Positions 9,013 to 17,477 of a DNA stretch of 55,383 bases are shown here, one piece after another. Source of the DNA: Deltaproteobacteria bacterium (GTDB lineage Bacteria; Desulfobacterota; Desulfobulbia; Desulfobulbales; SURF-16); the NCBI GenBank assembly GCA_016219175.1, contig JACRCD010000015.1:1-55383 (forward strand), in the 5' to 3' direction. The position numbers and the translations under genes are program-made. Numbering within the stretch: the first letter of the stretch is position 1; every line of letters begins with the position of its first letter. Below the pieces are notes generated by a model. That model did no database searches and had not been told where the DNA came from. It saw only the letters and a program-made list of their open reading frames with translations.

Positions 9013-9553
9013 AACTTTTCGGGCCGACAAACATTACCATCTGCCGTCCTTCCATGGTTGGCGGCTGGACGATGACCGCAACGTCTTCAAGGGATACGGC
9101 AATCTGGTTCAACAGCTCCATGCCGTGGGTGTCGGCATAGACTATTTCCCTTCCTCTGAAGCGCAGGGTCACTTTAACCTTATTCTTTTGCGCTAAAAAC
9201 TTACGGATATTGCGCACCTTGAAATCAAGATCATGTTTTTCGGTCTTCGGCCGGAGCTTAATTTCCTTAATCTCGACCACGGCCTGTTTTTTCTTGGCAT
9301 CGGCCTGCTTTTTGCTCAGCTCATACCGGTATTTGCCATAATCCATGATCCTGCAGACCGGCGGTTCAGCCGATGCGGAAACCTCAACCAGGTCGAGTCC
9401 TGCCGCCTCCGCCTTCCGCAAGGCTTCGTCCGTGGGGATAACACCGAGCTGCTCGCCATTCTCGTCGATGACCCGCAACTCTTTTTCTTTTATTTGTTCA
9501 TTTACTCTGGCCTTTAACTCACGCCCAGATTTAACAGTTTTTTTTCTTTTAAT
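9011..9553 (-). CDS. infC: Translation initiation factor IF-3 (AUU start)
   Basis: A 180-residue IF-3. The C-terminal rRNA-binding domain and the RIMDYGKYRYE signature are clear. I place the start at an ATT codon (9553-9551), preceded at 6 nt by a perfect GGAGGT (9565-9560). This gives the expected basic N-terminus (KRKKTVKSGRELK...). The next alternative is a TTG at 9478, which would lose 25 residues of the N-terminal domain and has no good ribosome site. An AUU start is the known basis of IF-3 autoregulation in enterobacteria and many other bacteria. The stop codon TGA is followed directly by another TGA inside repeat A1. Confidence 0.95.
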   Translation of the reverse strand: MKRKKTVKSGRELKARVNEQIKEKELRVIDENGEQLGVIPTDEALRKAEAAGLDLVEVSASAEPPVCRIMDYGKYRYELSKKQADAKKKQAVVEIKEIKLRPKTEKHDLDFKVRNIRKFLAQKNKVKVTLRFRGREIVYADTHGMELLNQIAVSLEDVAVIVQPPTMEGRQMVMFVGPKS

Positions 9554-9559
9554 ACGATT

Positions 9560-9565
9560 ACCTCC
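9560..9565 (-). promoter_or_regulatory. Shine-Dalgarno site that fixes the infC AUU start
   Basis: GGAGGT, 6 nt before ATT on the minus strand. It is the only strong ribosome site near the infC 5' end and is the reason for preferring the AUU start over the downstream TTG. Confidence 0.85.
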
Positions 9566-9618
9566 ACATTTTCCGTACTAAAATATCCACAGAGCCGCTT
9601 GTTCCCGCAGAAGGTGTC

Positions 9619-11538
9619 TCAGCGGATCCGGCTCTGTTCCCGGATCATCTCTGCAAAAGCCGCAACGGACATAGGCTCAAGGTTCTTGCCGTCGCGCTGC
9701 CGAACCGTTACCGTATCCGTATCCTTTTCCTTATCCCCGACAATTACCATATAGGGAATTTTTGCCAGCTGCGCTTCCCGTATCTTGTAATTCAACTTCT
9801 CATTGCGGGTATCATTTTCCACCCGCACACCGGCCATGCGCAACTGCTGAAACACCTTTTCGGCGTAATCAAGCTGGGCATCGGTGATGTTCAGCACCTT
9901 GGCCTGCACTGGCGTCATCCACAGGGGAAAGGCCCCGGCATAGTGTTCAATGAGAACACCGAAAAATCTTTCCAGGGAACCCATGAGCGCCCTATGGATC
10001 ATGATGGGCTGGTGTTCCTTGCTGTCTTCCGCCGTATAGCCAAGCTGAAAGCGCTCAGGCAGGTTAAAATCCACCTGGATGGTGGAGCACTGCCAGGCGC
10101 GGCCCAGCACATCCTTGATTTTAATATCAATTTTCGGCCCGTAGAATACCCCTTCACCGGGGTCAACCTGATAGGGCAACCCCTTCTTTTCCAGGGCCAT
10201 CTTCAGCGCTTCCGTCGCCTTTTGCCAGTTCTCATCCGAGCCGACATATTTCTCGGGACGGGTCGACAGATAAACATCGTATTCAGTAAAACCGAATGTC
10301 TTTAAAATGTGAAGATTTAAATCAATAATATTAAAAATTTCTTCTTCGAGCTGTTCCGGCAGACAGAATATATGGGCATCATCCTGGGTGAAGCCGCGGA
10401 CACGCATCAAACCCTGCAAGGCCCCGGTCCGTTCAAAACGATAGACCGTACCCAGCTCGCACCAGCGGATGGGAAACTCCCGGTAGCTCCTCTTTCTGGT
10501 CTTGTAAATGCCGATATGGAAGGGGCAGTTCATCGGCTTGAGCTGATAGCTCACATCCTCGACTTCCATGGGGGAGAACATGTCATTGACATAAAAGTCA
10601 AGGTGGCCGCTGGTCGCCCACATATCGCGCTTGGCAATGTGCGGGGTGTAAAGCAGCTCATAGCCGTTACGGTAATGCTCGTCCTTCCAGTAGTCTTCAA
10701 TCAGCCTTCTGGCCAGGGCGCCCTTGGGCTGCCAGAGGATAAGACCGGGACCGACCAGATCACTGATGGTAAAAAGCTCCAGTTCCTTGCCGAGCTTACG
10801 GTGATCCCTCTTTTTGGCCTCTTCAAGCTGATCCAGATACTTTTTCAGTTCCTTGGCATCATAAAAAGCGGTGCCGTAAAGCCGCTGCAGCATGGGCCGC
10901 TTTTCGTCGCCGCGCCAGTAGGCGCCGGCAATACGAATCAGCTTGAAGGCCTGCAGCAGAGAGGTGTTGACGATGTGCGGTCCCCGGCAGAGATCAACAA
11001 AGTCCCCTTGCCGGTAGATACTGACCGTCTCCGCCTCGATATCATTTAACAGCTCGACCTTATAGGACTCGCCTTTTTCCTGAAAAAACTTGATCGCCTC
11101 TGCCCGGGACAACGTCTCCCGGCTGAAAGGGAGGGCCGCGGCCACAATTTCCCGCACCCTGGACTCTACCGCCTCAAAGTCATCCGGCGTAAAAGGCTCT
11201 TTCCGGTCAAAATCATAATAAAAGCCGTCTTCCGTGGCCGGTCCGATGGCCACCTTAATATCCGGCCCGTACAGTTCAACCACCGCCTGGGCCATGATAT
11301 GAGAAGCACTGTGACGCAGGATGTTCAAGCCCTCACGGGAATCCTTTGTCACCAGTTCAAGCACACCACCTTCGGTCAGGGGCTCTGACATGTCAAGCAG
11401 CCTTTCTCCCGCCCGGACAGCGACAACCTTCTTGCGTTCCTTGCTGGAACAGAGCGCCTTTACCGCCTCGGCCACGGTGATGCCGGCCGGCAGAGTTTTG
11501 CTCTCTTCCCCTGCTGTGCTTAACTGAATGTCTGCCAT
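9619..11538 (-). CDS. thrS: Threonyl-tRNA synthetase
   Basis: A 639-residue class II synthetase of full length. In order: TGS domain (residues ~1-62), the editing/second additional domain with HSASH and the C-x3-H region (~70-240), the catalytic core (~245-535, with MNCPFHIGIY and FTQDDAHIFC), and the anticodon-binding domain (~540-639). It charges tRNA-Thr and edits Ser-tRNA-Thr. It is the first gene of the large translation operon. A strong hairpin between tRNA-Val and thrS (11588-11627) may end the tRNA transcript or act in the thrS leader. Confidence 0.98.
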   Translation of the reverse strand: MADIQLSTAGEESKTLPAGITVAEAVKALCSSKERKKVVAVRAGERLLDMSEPLTEGGVLELVTKDSREGLNILRHSASHIMAQAVVELYGPDIKVAIGPATEDGFYYDFDRKEPFTPDDFEAVESRVREIVAAALPFSRETLSRAEAIKFFQEKGESYKVELLNDIEAETVSIYRQGDFVDLCRGPHIVNTSLLQAFKLIRIAGAYWRGDEKRPMLQRLYGTAFYDAKELKKYLDQLEEAKKRDHRKLGKELELFTISDLVGPGLILWQPKGALARRLIEDYWKDEHYRNGYELLYTPHIAKRDMWATSGHLDFYVNDMFSPMEVEDVSYQLKPMNCPFHIGIYKTRKRSYREFPIRWCELGTVYRFERTGALQGLMRVRGFTQDDAHIFCLPEQLEEEIFNIIDLNLHILKTFGFTEYDVYLSTRPEKYVGSDENWQKATEALKMALEKKGLPYQVDPGEGVFYGPKIDIKIKDVLGRAWQCSTIQVDFNLPERFQLGYTAEDSKEHQPIMIHRALMGSLERFFGVLIEHYAGAFPLWMTPVQAKVLNITDAQLDYAEKVFQQLRMAGVRVENDTRNEKLNYKIREAQLAKIPYMVIVGDKEKDTDTVTVRQRDGKNLEPMSVAAFAEMIREQSRIR

Positions 11539-11587
11539 ATCGTACTGATAATGTTATTCTTTTATGTAAATTTTCCGTGGCATGAAC

Positions 11588-11627
11588 AAATAAACTTCGC
11601 AACAAACAAGTATTGCGAAGTTTATTT
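11588..11627 (-). terminator. 15-bp perfect hairpin between tRNA-Val and thrS
   Basis: AAATAAACTTCGCAA pairs perfectly with TTGCGAAGTTTATTT across a 10-nt loop. On the minus strand the descending arm is U-rich (TTTATTTGTT), so it can act as a terminator after tRNA-Val or as a thrS leader structure. Confidence 0.6.
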
Positions 11628-11653
11628 ATCAGATCACGGCAATGTGAAAAATC

Positions 11654-11728
11654 TGGTAGGCACGGGCGGGATTGAACCGCCGACTTCTACCATGTCAAGG
11701 TAGCACTCTCCCACTGAGTTACGCGCCT
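11654..11728 (-). tRNA. tRNA-Val (anticodon GAC)
   Basis: A 75-nt cloverleaf on the minus strand with encoded CCA. Acceptor AGGCGCG pairs with CGTGCCT. The anticodon arm CTACC-TTGACAT-GGTAG gives GAC, and the T arm contains GGTTCAATCC. It reads GUC/GUU codons. Confidence 0.95.
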
Positions 11729-11834
11729 GTATTTTTTCATTATTCTCTAAACGGGAAGGAAATACCAATAAAGAGCGTCTCTGTCAAGAACAATATGTAT
11801 CGCAAAACAGACTCTGTCTCATTATCGCAGTCCG

Positions 11835-13577
11835 CTATGCCATTCCCAAGGCAAACATCATTTTACGAAAGGCCCCCTCCAGATCAGACGTAAAACCTTG
11901 GGCATCGCAAAAAGGCGCCTCCTTTACTCTCGTGCGCATTCCGCTCCTGAGCAGATCAAGTCTGTCGGAATTTTCCGCCAACTCAACCGCCTTATTCACA
12001 TATTGCTCCCTGTTTTCGGCAATAAGCTCAGAGAGGCCGATACGAGTCAGCAGGTCCGCCCCCATTCTTGCGGCATAACGCTCCCCACGCAAGGAAATCA
12101 CCGGACAGCCCATCCAGAGAGCATCGCAGGAAACCGTATGGCCATTATGCGGGAAGGGGTCCAGACAAACATCAATATCCTGATAACTTTGCAGATACTG
12201 GGCGAAGCTTGAACCCGGAAGCAGGATGAGCCGATTTTCATCCAGCCCCTGATTAAAAAATCTCGCGCCGAAATACCGTTTCACATTTTCGTCGGCAAAG
12301 GCCTTACTCTTTAACATCAGACGTGATCGGGGCACCCTCTTAAGAATTTCAACCCATAGGGAAACGACAGAGTCATTAATCTTGCAAAGATTATTAAATG
12401 AACCAAAGGTGAAAAGGCCTGTTTGCCGGACTGGGGAATCCCCCACCTCCGGCGAATTTTCAGGAGGGGAAAAGCAGAAAAAACCATTTTTCAATCTGAT
12501 CAAAATTTCCGTGTAATGTCCTTCGGATTCCCCGACAGGATCAACAATATCATCAGTTATGCGGTAATCCATGACCGGGAGCCCCGTAGTGTTAACATAA
12601 CCCAGCCAGCTTACCTGAATGGAGGCGGGCCTGCCGGCAAACACCATAAGACGATTGCCCCCGCTGTGGCCGGCAAGATCCACCAGGATATCAATCCGGT
12701 CATCTTTTATTCTTCTTATCATGGCGCCGTCATTGAGTCCGTTTGTGACCAGCCAATGGTCGGCATGCTTCTTGATATTCCCTGTCACGGCATCAGGCCT
12801 CGGCGTCCCGGAGTAGCAGTACACCTCAAACTCATGCCGGTTATGACTCGCAAGCACCGGCAGGATAAAACGGCCTACCGGATGATGATAAAAATCCGGC
12901 GACACATAGCCGATCCTTATTTTTTTACAATGTCCCTCCTCTTGCCTGCTCTCATGCCCCACCCCCTCGCCAACAAGCTTCTTCGCATACCGTTCGCCCC
13001 ACCTGACCGATTCCTCACGAATTTCTTGCTGCGAAATATCAGGCAGATAATTCAAGGCAAAAAGCAAACTCGAGTGCGCCTCCGGATCGTCAGGGTTTAC
13101 CGACAATGCCTTCCGGTAGTTGGCAACGGCCTCATCAAGCCGCCCCTGGTCCTTAAGCACGTTGCCAAGGTTACTGTAGGCCTCTGTAAAATCCGGGTTG
13201 CTCGATAACGCATTTCTGTAAGAGGCGCTCGCCTCATCCAGTCTGCCGAGATCCCTCAACACAACGCCCAGGGTATTGTGGGCATTGGCGAGATGAGGGT
13301 TCAAATGCAGTGCCTTCTGAATAAAATTGACAGCCGTCTCTTGTTTGCCAACCTGATAGGCAAGAACGCCAAGATAGTGATGGGCCTCGGCATTGCCGGG
13401 ATCAAGCGCAAGCACGCGGTTGTAAAATTTTTCCGCCTGATGCAGATCACCGGCCTGATGATGCTGTACCGCGGTTTGCAGCGCTTGGCTTATAGAAACA
13501 TTGTGCTGGGCACTTTTTTTTGATTTTTTGGGCAACCCAGCGATATTCCCCTTTTTCTTCTTGAGCTTATAAGACAT
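11835..13577 (-). CDS. TPR protein with SPINDLY/OGT-type glycosyltransferase domain
   Basis: About 580 residues. After a lysine-rich N-terminus, residues ~40-175 are four tetratricopeptide repeats (for example AEAHHYLGVLAYQVGK and TEAYSNLGNVLKDQGR). The rest is a glycosyltransferase family 41 catalytic region, with IRIGYVSPDFYHHPVG, VDLAGHSGGNR, and near the C-terminus SCDALWMGCPVISLRGERYAAR, the UDP-sugar binding segment. The family adds GlcNAc or related sugars to Ser/Thr of proteins in the cytoplasm, or serves in polysaccharide and flagellin glycosylation. I chose the ATG at 13577 over the TTG at 13595. It follows recR on the same strand by about 100 bp. The acceptor is unknown. Confidence 0.88.
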   Translation of the reverse strand: MSYKLKKKKGNIAGLPKKSKKSAQHNVSISQALQTAVQHHQAGDLHQAEKFYNRVLALDPGNAEAHHYLGVLAYQVGKQETAVNFIQKALHLNPHLANAHNTLGVVLRDLGRLDEASASYRNALSSNPDFTEAYSNLGNVLKDQGRLDEAVANYRKALSVNPDDPEAHSSLLFALNYLPDISQQEIREESVRWGERYAKKLVGEGVGHESRQEEGHCKKIRIGYVSPDFYHHPVGRFILPVLASHNRHEFEVYCYSGTPRPDAVTGNIKKHADHWLVTNGLNDGAMIRRIKDDRIDILVDLAGHSGGNRLMVFAGRPASIQVSWLGYVNTTGLPVMDYRITDDIVDPVGESEGHYTEILIRLKNGFFCFSPPENSPEVGDSPVRQTGLFTFGSFNNLCKINDSVVSLWVEILKRVPRSRLMLKSKAFADENVKRYFGARFFNQGLDENRLILLPGSSFAQYLQSYQDIDVCLDPFPHNGHTVSCDALWMGCPVISLRGERYAARMGADLLTRIGLSELIAENREQYVNKAVELAENSDRLDLLRSGMRTRVKEAPFCDAQGFTSDLEGAFRKMMFALGMA

Positions 13578-13684
13578 TTTCTGACTATTCCTCAACGGGG
13601 AAGCTCTCCCTCACACATTCCTCTGCACGCTGGCATGATATGCATGTCGCAGCAAGGCAGGCCGCGACAAACGATTTTCACCGC

Positions 13685-14284
13685 CTAATACCTTTTCCGC
13701 GCCTCAATGGCCCGGACCAGGGTCAATTCATCCGCATACTTGATATCCATGCCCATGGGAATTCCGCAGGCAAGACGGGTAAGCTTGATGTCCTTGCCCC
13801 GGAGCGTGTCAAGCAGATAGGCAGCGGTCGCCTCTCCCGGCACGGTCGAGCTGGTGGCAATGAGCACCTCCGCCACCTGCTGCCGGCCAAGGCGATTGAC
13901 CAGTTCATGAATCTTAAGCTCTTCCGGCCCGATGCCGTCCATGGGGGCCAATACCCCATGCAGGATATGATACTGGCCCTTGAATGATCCCGTTTTCTCA
14001 ATGGCCATCAGATCGGCCGGATCCTCAACAACACAGATCAGACTGCTGTCCCGTTGCGGGTCAGCACAGATCGCGCAGGGTTCCGTCTCCGAAAAGGCGA
14101 AACAGTTGCTGCAGAGCCGGATCGTCTCATGCAGAGCCGCCAGATCACGGGCCAGGGCCTGAGCCTCCGCGGCAGGGCGCCGCAAAAGATACAGGGCAAG
14201 ACGGGTTGCGCTTTTTTTCCCCACTCCGGGGAGTCGGTGCAGATCAGCAATCAGCCTGCCAAGGGCGGGAGGCACCACGTTCAT
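13685..14284 (-). CDS. recR: Recombination protein RecR
   Basis: A 199-residue RecR of normal length. It shows the helix-hairpin-helix (LHRLPGVGKKSATRLA, residues ~16-31), a C4 zinc finger (C58, C61, C70, C73), the Toprim domain (LICVVEDPADLMAIE) and the C-terminal Walker B-like segment. It acts with RecF/RecO to load RecA at single-stranded gaps. It is 6 bp downstream of the ybaB homologue, in the conserved dnaX-ybaB-recR order. Confidence 0.98.
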   Translation of the reverse strand: MNVVPPALGRLIADLHRLPGVGKKSATRLALYLLRRPAAEAQALARDLAALHETIRLCSNCFAFSETEPCAICADPQRDSSLICVVEDPADLMAIEKTGSFKGQYHILHGVLAPMDGIGPEELKIHELVNRLGRQQVAEVLIATSSTVPGEATAAYLLDTLRGKDIKLTRLACGIPMGMDIKYADELTLVRAIEARKRY

Positions 14285-14290
14285 TGGCCA

Positions 14291-14611
14291 TCACCCGCCG
14301 AACATGCCCGGAATATTCAGGCCAAGACCGCCGGTCAGCCGTCCGATTTCAGACTGGGTCATCTCCTTGACCCGGCGCATGGCATCATTGACCGCTGCCG
14401 CAACCAGATCCTGCAACATCGCCTGCTCATTGGGATCAATGGCCTCTTTTTCAATGCGCAGGGACACAACCTCGAATTTGCCATTAACGGTAACGGCGAC
14501 CATGCCGCCGCCGACAGTTGACGTAACGGTTTTTCCGGCAAGCTCCTCCTGCTTCTTGCTCATCAGATGCTGAAATTCCTGCGCCCGCTTAAGAATCGAA
14601 TCCATATCCAT
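14291..14611 (-). CDS. YbaB/EbfC nucleoid-associated protein
   Basis: A 106-residue YbaB/EbfC-family DNA-binding protein with the usual TVGGGMVAVTVNGKFEV segment and a coiled N-terminal helix. The family forms dimers that bind DNA non-specifically. It lies between dnaX and recR as in most bacteria, but is separated from dnaX by a 9-bp tandem repeat array that is transcribed with the operon. Confidence 0.95.
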   Translation of the reverse strand: MDMDSILKRAQEFQHLMSKKQEELAGKTVTSTVGGGMVAVTVNGKFEVVSLRIEKEAIDPNEQAMLQDLVAAAVNDAMRRVKEMTQSEIGRLTGGLGLNIPGMFGG

Positions 14612-14615
14612 AAAA

Positions 14616-14764
14616 TTTGTCCTATTGGTCTTATTGGTCTTGCTGGTCCTGTTGGTCTTATTGGTCCTATTAGCCTTACTGGTCCTGTTGGTCGTACTGA
14701 ACCTACATACTCATCAGAGTACTTAGACCAGTCAGACCAGTCAGACCAGTCAGACCAGTCAGAC
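14616..14764. repeat. Paired 9-bp tandem arrays in inverted relation
   Basis: 14616-14705 is about ten 9-bp units of consensus yTGGTCyTr. 14726-14764 is four and a third perfect units of GACCAGTCA. The GGTC core of the first array is complementary to the GACC core of the second, and both have a 9-bp period, so the transcript can fold into a long stem with regular interruptions. It lies between the dnaX stop and the ybaB start. Confidence 0.85.
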
Positions 14765-14769
14765 TAAAC

Positions 14770-16551
14770 CTACCTGAACCTCGGCCCGGTGCGTATCGCC
14801 CCGACCTGCCCTCCGAAAATATCCATCGTCATCTGCACCAGCGGATCATTGGCCAGTGCTCTTCTCTCTTCCTTGGGCCCATCGTGCACGGCCTCTCCCT
14901 CCTTACCGCCATCACCCTTCCCGCCCCGGCTGCTGATCTTCACCCGCAGCTCCTTCTGGAAATAATCCAGGGCATACTCGGTTAGATCCTTCACATTTTC
15001 GGACTTCTGCAGCAGGGTGCAGTCAGAGGGGTTGTCAAACCTGAGGAGAAGATCCATCCCCTCTTCCCGAGGATTTTCACAGATCCGCAACACCTGGGCC
15101 ATCCAGGGCTTTCTTTCCTTGACATACCCCACAAAACCTTCCCAGTTTTTACGGACATCCTTTGTGTGTGCATGAAGGGCGACAGGATCGTTTTTCTTCT
15201 CGAGCGCCGTGGTTTCGGCAATTTTCCCAACCAGCTCCTCCAGCTTTTTCACCTTGCTGTCGAGCTCGGGCTCGGAATCCCCCGGCACGGCGGGAAAACT
15301 TTCCGGAGGAGGCGCGGCTGGGGCCTTGGCTACTTCCTCCTGCTGATTGGCCTTTTTCTCTCTCAGGACAAGACCGCCGCTTGTCTGGGCCGGATTCACG
15401 CCCCCACTCTTCAGCATGTCATCCAGGCGGGCCAGCAGGGCAGCGGCGGGCGTCACCTGCCCAACCTGCACGGCCCTGACAAAAACCATCTCCAAAACCA
15501 GACGGGGATGGGCCGAGTATTGCATCTCGCTGATTCCCTTAAAAAGCAGCTGAAAGAGCAGGGCCAGGGTTTCCCTGCTCTGCCCGGTGCCGAGCTCGCG
15601 CATCTCCGCCAGTTCCTGGTCGGAAACATCAAGCAGCGTTTCCGGCTGCGGACTGGTGCGACAGACCAGCAATGCCCTGAAATAGGCCAGCAGATCAGAG
15701 GCGAAGCGTTTCAGATCAATGCCGGCCCCATAGATTTTTTCCAGCAGTTCAAAACAGCGGGCCAGGTCTCCTGCCAACAGCGCCTGGGCCAGAGTGGCAA
15801 AAATCCGCTGATCCACCAAACCGAGAACCTGGACGACATCCTCTTCCGACACCTGATTGCCGCCAAAGGAAAAGACCTGATCCAGCAGACTCAGGCCGTC
15901 ACGTATGCTGCCATCGGCCTCCCGGGCGATCATCTCGATAGCCTTGTGGGGGATAGCCACCTCTTCCCGGGCGGCAATCTTTGCAAAAAAGCTGACGAGA
16001 TCAGCGGCGGCAACCCGCTTTAATTCATAACGCTGACAACGGGAAAGGATGGTAATGGGAACCTTATGCAGTTCCGTGGTGGCGAACATGAAATAGACAT
16101 GCTCAGGAGGCTCCTCCAGGGTTTTCAACAGGGCGTTGAAGGCCTCCGTGGTGAGCATGTGCACTTCATCGATGATGATGACCTTGAAACGGCTTTTGGT
16201 GGGAAAAAACCGGATATTCTCCTTCAGCTCGCGGATTTCCTGGATACCCCGGTTGGATGCCCCGTCGATTTCATGCAGATCCACCGCGGAACCCGCGGTG
16301 ATCTCCCGGCATGACTCACACAGGTTGCAGGGCTTATCCTCGCCCTCGCCCTCGCCCTGGCAGTTGATGGCCTTGGCCATGATGCGGGCCAGGGTGGTCT
16401 TGCCCACGCCGCGCACCCCGGAGAAAATCATGGCATGGGCAACCCGGTTGAGCCTGAGTCCGTTCCGCAGGGTGCGGACAATCGGCTCCTGCCCAACCAC
16501 ATCGGCAAAGGTCTGGGGCCGCCATTTACGGGCTAAGACGAGATAGGACAT
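14770..16551 (-). CDS. dnaX: DNA polymerase III subunit gamma/tau
   Basis: About 593 residues. The AAA+ clamp-loader core shows Walker A GVRGVGKTT near the N-terminus, a zinc-binding cysteine group (C66, C77, C80, C83 in the numbering of a frame starting two codons earlier), Walker B IIIDEVHML and sensor SRC (LSRCQRYEL). Domain III follows, then a less conserved tau-like tail rich in E/K and P. It loads the beta clamp and bridges the polymerase to the replisome. I prefer the ATG at 16551 to the TTG at 16557. Whether a short gamma form is made by frameshifting cannot be told from the sequence. The SRP RNA lies directly upstream. Confidence 0.97.
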   Translation of the reverse strand: MSYLVLARKWRPQTFADVVGQEPIVRTLRNGLRLNRVAHAMIFSGVRGVGKTTLARIMAKAINCQGEGEGEDKPCNLCESCREITAGSAVDLHEIDGASNRGIQEIRELKENIRFFPTKSRFKVIIIDEVHMLTTEAFNALLKTLEEPPEHVYFMFATTELHKVPITILSRCQRYELKRVAAADLVSFFAKIAAREEVAIPHKAIEMIAREADGSIRDGLSLLDQVFSFGGNQVSEEDVVQVLGLVDQRIFATLAQALLAGDLARCFELLEKIYGAGIDLKRFASDLLAYFRALLVCRTSPQPETLLDVSDQELAEMRELGTGQSRETLALLFQLLFKGISEMQYSAHPRLVLEMVFVRAVQVGQVTPAAALLARLDDMLKSGGVNPAQTSGGLVLREKKANQQEEVAKAPAAPPPESFPAVPGDSEPELDSKVKKLEELVGKIAETTALEKKNDPVALHAHTKDVRKNWEGFVGYVKERKPWMAQVLRICENPREEGMDLLLRFDNPSDCTLLQKSENVKDLTEYALDYFQKELRVKISSRGGKGDGGKEGEAVHDGPKEERRALANDPLVQMTMDIFGGQVGAIRTGPRFR

Positions 16552-16642
16552 GGGCAAGTGGCAAGGATGAAGGCTTGGTTAAAAGTCAATGTTCATGACG
16601 ATACAGGATGAGAACGTCAAAAAAAGAAGATAAAAAAATGAT

Positions 16643-16740
16643 AGCCAGGCACCCCCGCGGCACACAGAGGGGATTCACTACCGCTGCTTCCTCCCGGACC
16701 TGACGGGGTTCATGAGCCTCTGTTGCGCGGGACCCGGCTA
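16643..16740 (-). ncRNA. ffs: Signal recognition particle RNA, small bacterial type (4.5S)
   Basis: On the minus strand the sequence forms the long SRP hairpin with ends tagccgggt / gcctggcta. The conserved apical part is gtcaggtccggg-aggaagcagc, which includes the Ffh-binding GGAAGCA loop region. The T-rich tail (16621-16640 complement) acts as terminator. A position between tRNA-Ser and dnaX is common for ffs. Confidence 0.93.
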
Positions 16741-16849
16741 TCAAACTCTTGAAAATCATGAAACAGAGTTAAAGGTTACCCTGACAATATGTATTTTTTT
16801 TGCATTTTACACTTTTTTCCAGCCCTTGCAAGAGGGAAGAAAAAAATAG

Positions 16850-16937
16850 TGGCGGAGAAGGAGGGATTCGAACCCTCGGTACGTTGCCGTACACACGATT
16901 TCCAGTCGTGCACCTTCGGCCTCTCGGTCACCTCTCC
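16850..16937 (-). tRNA. tRNA-Ser (anticodon GGA)
   Basis: An 88-nt class II tRNA with a long variable arm and encoded CCA. Acceptor GGAGAGG pairs with the 3' side. The anticodon arm CACGA-CTGGAAA-TCGTG gives GGA, and the T arm contains GGTTCGAATCC. It reads UCC/UCU. Confidence 0.95.
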
Positions 16938-17012
16938 GCTGAAGAGGATTTGCAAAGAGAGACACTCTACAAACAAAGTGCGGATTTTGAAAGTGGAAAA
17001 ACAGATGATCCG

Positions 17013-17477
17013 CTATTTTTTTCTTTTGCGCTGAAAAAAATCCTTTAAAACCGCGGAGCATTCCCCGGCCAGCAAACCTCCCGCCACTTCCAGGGTATGA
17101 TTCAACCGGCCGTCCCGGCCCACGTGATAGAGAGACATCATGCCGCCGGCCTTGGGGTCATCCGCCCCGTACACCACGCGGCTGACCCTGGCATGAACCA
17201 GGGCTCCGGCGCACATGACACAGGGTTCGATGGTGACATAAAGGGTCGTGCCGCTCAGCCGGTAATTGGTCAGTTTCTGTCCGGCCTGGCGCATGACCAG
17301 CATCTCCGCATGGGCAGTGGGATCATTATATTCAATGGGCCGGTTGCCGTCACTGGCCACGACTGCGCCATCAGCGCCGACCAGCACCGCGCCCACGGGC
17401 ACCTCCCCCCGCTCCGCCGCCAGACGGGCCTGGACCAGGGCAAGCTCCATGTAGCGGCTCTCACGGCAATCCGCCAT
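17013..17477 (-). CDS. tadA: tRNA-specific adenosine deaminase
   Basis: A 154-residue deaminase that converts A34 to inosine in tRNA-Arg(ACG). The zinc and proton-shuttle motif HAE (TAHAEM) and the second zinc motif PCVMC are intact. The length is typical. The ATG at 17477 overlaps the TGA of the upstream flavoprotein gene (TGATG), so the two are probably translationally coupled; a GTG one codon earlier is the alternative start. The order tadA, tRNA-Ser, ffs, dnaX is conserved in related bacteria. Confidence 0.95.
   Translation of the reverse strand: MADCRESRYMELALVQARLAAERGEVPVGAVLVGADGAVVASDGNRPIEYNDPTAHAEMLVMRQAGQKLTNYRLSGTTLYVTIEPCVMCAGALVHARVSRVVYGADDPKAGGMMSLYHVGRDGRLNHTLEVAGGLLAGECSAVLKDFFQRKRKK

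Noticed and set aside
14616-14764. CRISPR-like repeat pattern
   Set aside because: Units are 9 bp in tandem with no spacers, and no cas genes are present.
14567-14767. Collagen-like frame with GLxG-type repeats
   Set aside because: It is just the translation of the 9-bp tandem array, without start signals or a recognisable end.
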